From: MED660 sp002691025
GTDB lineage: Bacteria; Myxococcota_A; UBA9160; UBA4427
Length of the DNA: 19,364 bases
Assembly: GCA_002170485.2 (NCBI GenBank)
Contig: NHDZ02000022.1
Location: 1 to 19,364 of the forward strand
Direction of reading: 5' to 3'
This document shows, in pieces, positions 6,939-14,124 of the stretch. Position 1 is the first letter of the stretch; the number at the start of each line of letters is the position of its first letter. A program made the translations under genes and the position numbers. The notes beneath the pieces are model-generated. The model had not been told where the DNA came from, searched no databases, and worked only from the letters and a program-made list of their open reading frames with translations.

Positions 6939-8096
6939 TCACCACGCGCGAGGAATCTGTCCCTCGAAGAAGCCGCGCAAGGCATCGAGGATGCGTCCCG
7001 AGGCTTTTCCGTCTCCGTATGGGTTCGCGGCCTCGGCCATTTCCCGGTATGCGTTTTCATCCGAGACCAGTCGGCTGACTTCATCGACGATTCGCTCACG
7101 CTGAGTCCCCACCAGGCGCACCGTGCCGGCCTCGATCCCTTCCGGTCGTTCCGTGGTTTCCCGCATGACCAGCACGGGTTTGCCCAACGAGGGGGCTTCT
7201 TCCTGGACCCCGCCTGAATCTGTCAGGACCAGATGGCAGGCATTGAGGAGGGCCACGAAGGGGCCGTAGGGGGTGGGTTCGATGAGTCGCACGTTTTCGA
7301 CATCCGAGAGAGTCCTCTGGACGGGTTCACGCACGCGCGGGTTCAGATGCACGGGATAGATGAACCGGAAGTCGGGGAAGCGAGTAGCGAGGTCGTGGAT
7401 CGCAGAGCAGATCTCTTCAAAGCCGGGGCCGAAACTCTCTCGCCTGTGACCTGTGATGAGCACAAAGGGGTGCTCCTTCCAGTCGGATCCCAGTTCCTCG
7501 GCCAACTGCGAATGGATGCTCGGGTCTTCGCTTTCCTGGTTTTGTCGGGCGAGTTCCATCTGGAGGGCGTCGATGACAGTATTGCCGGTCACGAAGACGG
7601 TGGCGGGATCGATCTGCTCTTCGAGGAGTTTTCCGTGGGCTCTTTGAGTGGGTGCAAAATGGAGATGCGCGAGTCGAGTGGCCAGCAGTCGGTTCGCCTC
7701 TTCCGGAAAAGGGGCCATCATCTGCCCGGTGCGCAGGCCCGCTTCGACATGGCCTACGGGAATGCCTCGGTAGAAACTGGCGAGGGCACCCACAAGGACC
7801 GACGTGGTGTCTCCCTGGACCAGGGTGATGTCCGGGGACTCGGCTTCCAGAACGGGATCTATTGCCGCTAGCAGTCGCGCGGTCAGTCCGCTGAGCGTCT
7901 GGTCGGGTCGCATCACATCCAGCTCATGGTCGACGGGTAGATCAAAGCGCGCCACCACCGATGCGAGCATGTCCTTGTGCTGGCCGGTGGCCATCACGAT
8001 GGGCTGGAAGTCTTCGGCTCGTTTCAGGGCGTGAATCACGGGCGCAAGCTTGATGGCTTCAGGCCGGGTCCCCATGATGACCATCACTCGTTTCAA
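6939..8096 (-). CDS. wecB: UDP-N-acetylglucosamine 2-epimerase (non-hydrolysing)
   Basis: Interconverts UDP-GlcNAc and UDP-ManNAc, feeding ManNAc or ManNAcA into surface polysaccharide; cytoplasmic. The 385-residue product has MGTRPEAIKLAPV, GQHKDML, QGDTTS with Asp 96, GHVEAGLRTG with Glu 118, PFPEEANR with Glu 132/133, TGNTVIDAL, ITGHRRES with His 217, PVHLNPRV and TDSGGVQEEAPSLGKPVLVMR. The acidic and His positions line up with the catalytic D95, E117, E131 and H213 of the E. coli enzyme. TTG at 8096 is chosen as start: it gives MKRVMVIMGTRPEA, the usual family opening, and AAGGA lies seven bases upstream, whereas the ATG at 8084 has no ribosome binding site. wecC and glycosyltransferases are absent from the window. 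Confidence 0.93.
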   Translation of the reverse strand: MKRVMVIMGTRPEAIKLAPVIHALKRAEDFQPIVMATGQHKDMLASVVARFDLPVDHELDVMRPDQTLSGLTARLLAAIDPVLEAESPDITLVQGDTTSVLVGALASFYRGIPVGHVEAGLRTGQMMAPFPEEANRLLATRLAHLHFAPTQRAHGKLLEEQIDPATVFVTGNTVIDALQMELARQNQESEDPSIHSQLAEELGSDWKEHPFVLITGHRRESFGPGFEEICSAIHDLATRFPDFRFIYPVHLNPRVREPVQRTLSDVENVRLIEPTPYGPFVALLNACHLVLTDSGGVQEEAPSLGKPVLVMRETTERPEGIEAGTVRLVGTQRERIVDEVSRLVSDENAYREMAEAANPYGDGKASGRILDALRGFFEGQIPRAW

Positions 8097-8314
8097 GATG
8101 ATTTCCTTCTGCTCTTCATGCCGAAGAGAGACTCTTGCTTCGAAGTCCACATGGAGGACGATCTTATCATGGCGCAGAGGAAGGCCCCACTTGAAAGGGG
8201 GCAGGTCCTGGGCGGGGTGGGATTTCGACCCCGGCGCGCGATATGATCCGGGAGAGCGTGAGATCTTGCGGAAGCAAACCGGGGTCTTGTCGGGCGTACG
8301 GAGAGGAGGCGGTC

Positions 8315-9151
8315 TTGCAATTCTGGCTGGGATGGTTTGGCGAGCAGAATCGGGGGTCGGAAGCGAAGGCCGTTGCGAAAGCGGCCGAGAGTCTGGGCTA
8401 CGAAGGCGTGGCCTTGTCGGATCATATTGCTCTGCCTCTGGAACAGAAAAGCCTGCACCCCATCCAGAAGATCCCTTACGATCCGCTGCGCAACTACCCG
8501 GAGCCGATCACGACGACGGCGACCATGGCGGCGGTGACTGAGCGACTCCGCTTCATGACCTATGCATATGTGATGGGGATGCGTGAGCCATTCAGTGTGG
8601 CGAAGCAGGCGGCCGCCCTTTCTGACCTGAGTGAAGGGCGGTTTTCCCTGGGTATCACTCCGGGATGGCAAAGAGAGGAGATCGCTCTTCTGGGCCACGA
8701 CCCCAGGACTCGCGGTCGTCGCTTCGGAGAGTCCCTGGAAGTCATGGACGGCCTATGGCGAAACGATCTCTTTTCGTATCACGGCGAGTTCTATGACTTC
8801 GACGAGGTCGGGGTTTCGCCTCGCCCTGAAGTCCCGCCGGAGATCCTGATCGGCGGGCACTCTTCTCTTTCCATTGAAAGAGCCGCCCGGTACACGGGGT
8901 GGATCGGGATGAATCACCCCACCGAGATGTTGAAGGGCATGTTTTCCGACCTGGATCTTCGCTCAGAGGGGAGAGCGAAGAAGTATGTGATTGAGGCCGA
9001 AGCCCTGTCCGATCCATATTTGACAGAGCTCGAGGCCATGGGGGTCGACGGCCTCGTCGTCATGCCCTGGTCGCCTGTCAGTGAAGAACCGGTGCCTCTT
9101 GAGGCCCGATTGGAAGGGATGACCCGGTTGGCGAAAGAGTGGATCGGCTGA
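8315..9151 (+). CDS. LLM-class (F420-type) flavin oxidoreductase
   Basis: A 278-residue luciferase-like monooxygenase-family protein, TIM-barrel fold. It has the N-terminal segment AKAAESLGYEGVALSDHIALP (strand and helix with the SDH turn), ERLRFMTYAYVMGMREPFSVAKQAAALSDLSEGRFSLGI, the GWQREEIALLG loop and RGRRFGESLEVMDGLW. This pattern is typical of F420-dependent LLM proteins such as those acting on xenobiotics or secondary metabolites; FMN use cannot be ruled out and the substrate is unknown. The start is TTG at 8315, because AGAGGAGG at 8302-8309 lies five bases upstream and the product then opens directly with the first barrel strand. It diverges from wecB (218 bp) and converges on the phosphatase gene (37 bp). 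Confidence 0.87.
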   Translation: MQFWLGWFGEQNRGSEAKAVAKAAESLGYEGVALSDHIALPLEQKSLHPIQKIPYDPLRNYPEPITTTATMAAVTERLRFMTYAYVMGMREPFSVAKQAAALSDLSEGRFSLGITPGWQREEIALLGHDPRTRGRRFGESLEVMDGLWRNDLFSYHGEFYDFDEVGVSPRPEVPPEILIGGHSSLSIERAARYTGWIGMNHPTEMLKGMFSDLDLRSEGRAKKYVIEAEALSDPYLTELEAMGVDGLVVMPWSPVSEEPVPLEARLEGMTRLAKEWIG

Positions 9152-9188
9152 GGTCAGACGGGCAGGGCGCGCGGGGGGGCGGCGAAGC

Positions 9189-10073
9189 TCAGCCGGCTCT
9201 TGTGTCCTCGAGGCTCATGTTGCGAAAGGTTTCGAGTTCTTCGTCGCTGATCCCCAAGGCCTCTCGTCGATACGTCTCGAAGGAGCCGTATTCCTGCTCG
9301 ATGGCGTCGAAGGCCGCCTGCAAGTAGCGGCGCTCCACACCCATCACGCTTCGCAGTTGATCGGCGTCGACTTGAAAGAGCGTGGCCGCCCGCGTGATCA
9401 GGACCGCTCGATCGATTCTGTCGGCTGTATAGAAATTACTCAGGAGGAAGTCGTTGAAGACGATCTCAAGGGGCACGCCCAGAACGCGGAGGATCAGGGC
9501 CGAGGCAAATCCGGCTCGGTCTTTTCCGGCCGTGCAGTGAACGAGGACGGGCAGGTTTTCCGGGTCTTGTATGAGTTGGAACATCTCGGCGTAGAGAGGG
9601 GAGAACTTCGTGGCGAAGAGTCGGTTGCCTTCCACCAGGATTTCACCCAGATCCATTCCATCGATATCGCCGGATTCGATTTTCTCACGGAATCCCTCGG
9701 AGGTGAAGCTGGGGTCCCAGATTTCAAGTGCCGCGACTCGGGGTGGTTGACTCTCCGGGTATCGGTCCGGTTCTTCGGCTTTCTCGTTGGGGCTTCGAAA
9801 GTCGCAGACCAGATTGATTTCAAGGTCGCTGAAGGAATCGAGGTCACGGTGGGTCAGATCATGAAGGTGCCCCGAGCGATAGAAGAGACCCCAGCGAACC
9901 TGTCGTCCGTCCTGTGTGGGGTAGCCGCCCAGATCCCTGAAATTGTCGGTGCCTTCAAACGGGACATGTCGTTCGCTGACGTGCTCGGGCTGATCTGCAA
10001 AGGGGTCGCCGCCACACCCTGCCGACAGGACGAATAGAAAGGCCGCAGTGATCAAGAGGATTTGTCTGTGCAT
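9189..10073 (-). CDS. Lipoprotein tyrosine/serine protein phosphatase
   Basis: A 294-residue phosphatase of the MptpB-like (Y_phosphatase3) family. The N-terminus has a lipoprotein signal with lipobox LSAGC and Cys 20 acylated, so the enzyme is predicted outside the cytoplasmic membrane. The catalytic P-loop is HCTAGKDRAG, with nucleophile Cys 180 and Arg 186. Upstream are the family segments NFRDLGGY (44-51), YRSGHLHDLTHRDLD and LVCDFRSPNEK. Substrates in this family include phosphotyrosine, phosphoserine and phosphoinositides; the real one here is not known. ATG at 10073 has GGAG upstream and produces the signal; the longer frame would run into the neighbour. The gene begins 13 bp after the MBL hydrolase ends, so translation is likely coupled. 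Confidence 0.88.
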   Translation of the reverse strand: MHRQILLITAAFLFVLSAGCGGDPFADQPEHVSERHVPFEGTDNFRDLGGYPTQDGRQVRWGLFYRSGHLHDLTHRDLDSFSDLEINLVCDFRSPNEKAEEPDRYPESQPPRVAALEIWDPSFTSEGFREKIESGDIDGMDLGEILVEGNRLFATKFSPLYAEMFQLIQDPENLPVLVHCTAGKDRAGFASALILRVLGVPLEIVFNDFLLSNFYTADRIDRAVLITRAATLFQVDADQLRSVMGVERRYLQAAFDAIEQEYGSFETYRREALGISDEELETFRNMSLEDTRAG

Positions 10074-10086
10074 GGGGACTCCGCTT

Positions 10087-11484
10087 CTATCGGGATGCCG
10101 CAGGTAGGCTGGCCTTGGTTTCGGCCAGGCGTGCGTCCAGCCATGAGACCTCGTAGAAGTTGCGATGCTGCAGCATTGCGCGTGTTCGAAGTGCCTCAAG
10201 GGTACGTATCTTGAGGGCCAGCATTTCGGGGTTTTCGGGTTCGGTCGACTCGACCACTTCGAGCAGATGAAGAGCCTTGACGGGTTCCCCTCCCTCAAGG
10301 CGTTGCCTGGCCAGGGCGAGGATCGGGTCGACGCCTCCGGTAGCAGCTACGAGGTCGGGGTAGACCTGGCGCGCGGTCACGGGGTAGAGGCTGGTGGTGG
10401 ACTCGAAATCAAACCACCCCGTATACGTCTCCCAAAGAGCCCGGACGGACCATGTGACCCGTCCGTAGCCTTCGCTCAAGGCCAGTTCGGGTGGGAGTTG
10501 GATGGTGGCCATCAGTTCGTAGAGCCCTTTGCCTTGATTCATGCCCTCGACGGTCTGGTCGTGGACATATTGCACGGCATCCCGCTGCCGGGTGAGGGCT
10601 TTGCGAATGTAGTCCCGGTCCCGGATCACATCGAAATGCCCATGGGCGATGACGCGAGGATTGAGTTCGATGGCTTTGCTCACGGATCGGATATAGGGGA
10701 GGAACTCCCGATAGCGCTCGCCGCGCACCGAATAGAGATTCGGGAAGGCGGGAAAGTGTGGGCCGGTGAGGTCTCCCGTGAAGAGGATCTCTTCATCCGG
10801 TAACCAGACCCCGAGACCGTCGGCCCCTTCGCCGCCCGGCATGGGGAGGACTTCGATGTTCCTGCCCGCGAGATCCAGTCTCAATGGCTCATCGTCGTCG
10901 ATCAGGATGTCGGGCTTGATGTGTCCGCCAGTAAGAAGCGGGTCGGTGTCACGGGAGCGAGCGGTCGCCGAAACCAGGTTGGGCATGGCCATGGCGCCCC
11001 GCTTTCCGAAGTAGGGTCCGAGTTCGACCAGGGTCCTCTGCATGGGAACAAAGGATTCGTGCGTAATGATTCGGGCTCCAGGGTGATCGGCCCGCCAGAG
11101 CCTTGCGCCCCCGGCATGATCCACGTGGCTATGGCTCAGGACGATGTAGAGGAGAGGTTTTTCCTGCATGACCTCTTCAAGCAAGGCCTTCTGCTTTTTG
11201 GCCTGGTGGGGAAGGCCCGAATCGATCAGCACGTAGCCTTCTTGAGCTTCCACGAGATAGCTGTTGGACACGCCGGTGGCTCGCCAGATGCCGGGTTCGA
11301 TTTGTTCCCGGGCCACCGGGGTCTTGGGGAAATCCCAGGCGCGTTCCTTGACTTCATGAAGAGGTCGCGGTTCGGGATCGCTGGCGGCAGTCTGGGGACC
11401 GAGAAGAGGAATGAGCGCGAGCAGGGCCAGCCCAAAGTGAGTGGGCCGGCATCGTCTTCTTTGAACCGAGGAGCGGTTGGGCAT
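10087..11484 (-). CDS. Secreted alkylsulfatase-like MBL-fold hydrolase
   Basis: A 465-residue protein with an N-terminal signal (hydrophobic FGLALLALIPLLG after an Arg-rich start, cleavage near TAAS) and a metallo-beta-lactamase domain. The zinc motif is H118-S-H120-V-D122-H123. The third-strand ligand normally held by His is Glu 219 (PMPGGEGADG), then TGD at 237-239 and H281-G-H283. Glu at that place is a mark of SdsA1/BDS1-type alkylsulfatases. After the MBL core comes the alkylsulfatase dimerisation segment: QRDAVQYVHDQTVEGMNQG, a GYG turn with VRALWETYTGWFD, and a helical C-terminal part. Family members hydrolyse primary or secondary alkyl sulfates; linear phosphoanhydride hydrolases are also related, so the substrate is uncertain. 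GGAG lies upstream of the ATG. It sits between the SnoaL and phosphatase genes. Confidence 0.85.
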   Translation of the reverse strand: MPNRSSVQRRRCRPTHFGLALLALIPLLGPQTAASDPEPRPLHEVKERAWDFPKTPVAREQIEPGIWRATGVSNSYLVEAQEGYVLIDSGLPHQAKKQKALLEEVMQEKPLLYIVLSHSHVDHAGGARLWRADHPGARIITHESFVPMQRTLVELGPYFGKRGAMAMPNLVSATARSRDTDPLLTGGHIKPDILIDDDEPLRLDLAGRNIEVLPMPGGEGADGLGVWLPDEEILFTGDLTGPHFPAFPNLYSVRGERYREFLPYIRSVSKAIELNPRVIAHGHFDVIRDRDYIRKALTRQRDAVQYVHDQTVEGMNQGKGLYELMATIQLPPELALSEGYGRVTWSVRALWETYTGWFDFESTTSLYPVTARQVYPDLVAATGGVDPILALARQRLEGGEPVKALHLLEVVESTEPENPEMLALKIRTLEALRTRAMLQHRNFYEVSWLDARLAETKASLPAASR

Positions 11485-11550
11485 GGTGTGGCTCCATTGC
11501 GTGGGGAGAGAGGGCCTAAGTGAGCCGTTCTGGCGGGGCGACAGCGCAGT

Positions 11551-12189
11551 CTATTCCGGCTCGAGGGTGGGGACGGTCCAGCCCCGAATCGAGCGGGACG
11601 TGCGCCCCGGCCTCTGCTTGCCACCTTGGGCGTTCAGTTTTTCGAAGTGGTGATTCGGCATGGTTTCCGTGGCGTCGGAGAGTTTGGAGCCGCCTTCGGG
11701 TCCCCAGCCCTTGTCATAGGGGGCGAGAATGTGCTCGTGGATGCAGCGGTTGCGCACGAACTTCCAGCCCTCGGGCTTGCGCTCGTATTCGTATTCGAGG
11801 GTGGCCATGCTCCAGGCGGGCTTCTGTGTGTCGGGATCGATGAGCAGGGTAAGCAGGAACCAGCGGCCTTCGCCCCGGTCTGCCCTTACTTCGATCACGG
11901 GATCGGCCAGGAAGTCCATGGCCCAACCGCCGGCCTCCTCGAAGGTGGGCATGAACTCGGTGTAGAAGGTTTTGAGATCTTCCTTGCCCCGGAGTTCGCC
12001 GAGCAGGCCGTGATCGTACTCGGCTTCATCGGCGAAGCAGGCGAGGGCGTCGTCCCAACGCGCATCGTGCATGGCTTGCATGTAGGAGGCGGTGAGCTCC
12101 CGGATTGCTTCCCGGTCCTCCATGGCCTGAACCCGGTTCCGCAACTGGCCCAGCTCTTCCTGGAGATCTTCGAGACTTCGTGCGCTCAT
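11551..12189 (-). CDS. SnoaL-like (NTF2-fold) protein
   Basis: A 212-residue protein. Residues 5-28 form a heptad-rich helix (LEDLQEELGQLRNRVQAMED), then the SnoaL_4 core starts with REAIRELTASYMQAMHDARWDDALACFADEAEYDHG. Further core marks are GKEDLKTFYTEFMP, GRWFLLTLLIDP and the final strand EGWKFVRNRCIHEH. The fold makes a cone-shaped pocket used by polyketide cyclases, dehydratases and isomerases, or simply for ligand binding. The last 40 residues are polar and basic. AAGGAGGG lies seven bases before the ATG, a strong ribosome binding site. The gene heads a set of three on the minus strand and ends 66 bp before the MBL hydrolase. No function can be given from sequence alone. Confidence 0.8.
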   Translation of the reverse strand: MSARSLEDLQEELGQLRNRVQAMEDREAIRELTASYMQAMHDARWDDALACFADEAEYDHGLLGELRGKEDLKTFYTEFMPTFEEAGGWAMDFLADPVIEVRADRGEGRWFLLTLLIDPDTQKPAWSMATLEYEYERKPEGWKFVRNRCIHEHILAPYDKGWGPEGGSKLSDATETMPNHHFEKLNAQGGKQRPGRTSRSIRGWTVPTLEPE

Positions 12190-12309
12190 GGGGTTGCCCT
12201 CCTTGGCTGATCTACATGGGCAAGGTACCGCCTGCGCTCGTTCTCAACCATGGATCTGATTGGGTCGGCAGGCTGGATTCCGGCGTCGAGGCCAACTAGA
12301 ATTCCGTCT

Positions 12310-12570
12310 ATGGGAAATTCAAGATACAGCGTATGGGTTCTTTATCTGGCGATTGCTTTAGGGATGCTTCTGGGTAGCGGATGGGTCTATCTCGTGGCGG
12401 CATGGGCGCTGCCTATCGTCCTTCTTACGCATCTCGTGGAATACTTCATGAAGCGGGACGTGTTCGAGAAGGCCGGAGGAAGCATGGGGTATCACTTCGT
12501 CCAGACCATGATCTATGGGCTCTTCCATTGGAAGCCTCTGGAAGAAGAGCAGGCAAAAGAAGAGGCGTAA
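12310..12570 (+). CDS. Small two-helix membrane protein, function unknown
   Basis: The 86-residue product has two hydrophobic stretches, about residues 8-24 and 26-43, joined by a short GSGW turn. A conserved-looking tail follows: EYFMKRDVFEKAGGSMGYHF and then QTMIYGLFHWKPLEEE, ending in acidic residues. It is likely an inner-membrane protein with the C-terminus in the cytoplasm or at the membrane surface. ATG at 12310 is preferred over the ATG at 12250 because the added 20 residues are unlike the rest; neither start has a strong ribosome binding site. It lies alone, diverging from the SnoaL gene and converging on the sulfotransferase (51 bp). I do not recognise a named family with confidence. 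Confidence 0.7.
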   Translation: MGNSRYSVWVLYLAIALGMLLGSGWVYLVAAWALPIVLLTHLVEYFMKRDVFEKAGGSMGYHFVQTMIYGLFHWKPLEEEQAKEEA

Positions 12571-12621
12571 CGTCTCGAAGAATTCTTTTCTTGACGGTGG
12601 TGGCCTTCCCGTTGCCTCCTT

Positions 12622-13851
12622 TTATTCCTCCAGGGTGATTCCGTAGTGGTCGGTGTAGGGCAGCATCTTCTTTCGAAGGGCCGCCGGGTCAAAGCCCCAC
12701 TCCTCGGCGGAATACTTGTGCTTGCCGAATTTGCCCTTGGGCTTTGATTCGATGTAATGACGAATCGCGTCCGCGTGTTCTCCCAGGAAGGGTCGGTTCA
12801 TGCGGCCATAGAGCTTCTCCACGGCGGCCACCGGATCGGCCATGAGTTCCTTGAAGTGGGAATCCACAATGCGGTCCGGCAACTCACCGGCCGAGCGTCG
12901 GTTGGCCAGGTGGATCATCATGTCGCCCAACCCGGCGCCTCCCGCTTCCGGCAACTCCGCGCTGTCGCTTCTTTCCCAGCGAACCGTGGCCAGGGTGCTC
13001 AGGCTCGAAGGCTCGGTCTTGAGGGGGTCTCGGTGGGTGTGGATCACCCAGGCGTCCGGATAGGTGGCGAAGAGTAGATCGATGAAGACGAGATAGAGCG
13101 GCGTCTTCAGGATCCAGGTCTGCGGCGATTGATTGTGTTGGAGGGTTTGAAGCAGGGCCCGGTGGTAGTCCATGGTGGCGGGATAGTCGGGTACCCAGTT
13201 CGGGATGTTGGCGATCATGGGCCAGTGCCCGCCAGAGAAGCCAGGCAGGGTCAGGGTGACACATTCGACCGGGAGATCAGAGCGGAGTTCGTGGATGGAG
13301 GCGAACTCGGGTTGCACGTCGGCCCAGAATTCCTGTTCGCACTCGCTCATGGTTTGGCGCGCCGCTGGGCTCCCCTCACCGAAGGGCACAGGGTGAAGGA
13401 CTTCCCAGGCCAGGGGGCCTCGGGCATTCGGGTCGAGGGTCAGGAGTTCAAAAAGAATCGAGGTGCCGGAGCGGGGCGGGCCCGTGATCACCATGGGAGC
13501 GGTGATGAGTTCATTTTCGATGGCGGGACTGGCCTTTCGGGCCTCGGTCAGGAGGAGCCGGGTACGCAGGCCGCGAAGGAGTTCTTGTCGCGTCATCAGG
13601 CGTCCTAGGGCATGGAGTTGGCCTGTGGATTCGATTTCAGAGACGAGGGAGACGAATCGGCTCTGCCAGTCCCCGTCGAAGTCCCCGAAGTCATCAAGAC
13701 CGCCTGTGGATTTGCGGGCCTCGTCGAGCAGGGAGTCGGAGTCCAGGGGGATCAGGTTCTCGGAGCCGCCTACGGAATCGCCCATGGCGTTGATTCGGCG
13801 CACCCAGTCAGGCCGGGTGTAGTGTTGAGAAAGGTCCTTGATCTTCGGCAT
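12622..13851 (-). CDS. PAPS-dependent sulfotransferase (Sulfotransfer_3 type)
   Basis: Transfers sulfate from 3'-phosphoadenosine 5'-phosphosulfate (PAPS) to an acceptor. The 409-residue product has the 5'-phosphosulfate loop ITGPPRSGTSILFELL followed by PNARGPLAWEVLHP, and the 3'-phosphate region WVIHTHRDPLKTEPSSLSTL. Between them are LKTPLYLVFIDLLFATYPD and other helices common to the large single-domain sulfotransferases of myxobacteria and mycobacteria. The N-terminal 120 residues are helical and of less clear function. ATG at 13851 is preferred, with GAGGAG about ten bases upstream; another ATG at 13869 overlaps that site. No signal peptide is seen, so the enzyme is cytoplasmic. The acceptor is unknown. 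It lies 273 bp after the hybrid kinase, and 4 kb from the alkylsulfatase-like gene. Confidence 0.87.
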   Translation of the reverse strand: MPKIKDLSQHYTRPDWVRRINAMGDSVGGSENLIPLDSDSLLDEARKSTGGLDDFGDFDGDWQSRFVSLVSEIESTGQLHALGRLMTRQELLRGLRTRLLLTEARKASPAIENELITAPMVITGPPRSGTSILFELLTLDPNARGPLAWEVLHPVPFGEGSPAARQTMSECEQEFWADVQPEFASIHELRSDLPVECVTLTLPGFSGGHWPMIANIPNWVPDYPATMDYHRALLQTLQHNQSPQTWILKTPLYLVFIDLLFATYPDAWVIHTHRDPLKTEPSSLSTLATVRWERSDSAELPEAGGAGLGDMMIHLANRRSAGELPDRIVDSHFKELMADPVAAVEKLYGRMNRPFLGEHADAIRHYIESKPKGKFGKHKYSAEEWGFDPAALRKKMLPYTDHYGITLEE

Positions 13852-14124
13852 CCGTTTTTGACTCCTCATGGTTCTTCGGGCCTTGGCTGCATCGCGGGCG
13901 GGGTCGCCTGGGTGATGCAACGCGGTGAAGTCAGGAAGCCTAGAATTGAATGCAGGGCTCCGCACCTCCGCTTTCGAGTTCGGAGCGAGAGTTTCTTACA
14001 CAGTCATGCGGGCGAGGTCCGTGATGGGTCCAGGCCGGAAAACGGTGTGCGATGGAGGGCCGACATTCAATCGACTCCATGACGCCATCTGGAACAGGCG
14101 TACGGAGCCGGCTTCACGCTTCCA
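13852..14124. other. Intergenic, kinase to sulfotransferase
   Basis: No gene is seen in these 273 bases. There is a weak CTCCG/CGGAG inverted repeat (13966-13970 and 13981-13985) without a T-run, and the sulfotransferase ribosome binding site near 13862-13867. A separate promoter for the sulfotransferase probably lies here, but I could not point to a convincing one. Confidence 0.4.

Noticed and set aside
12578..12587. AAGAATTCTT palindrome after the small membrane protein gene
   Set aside because: It is a short AT-rich palindrome with no stable stem or T-run, so it is not a convincing terminator or operator.
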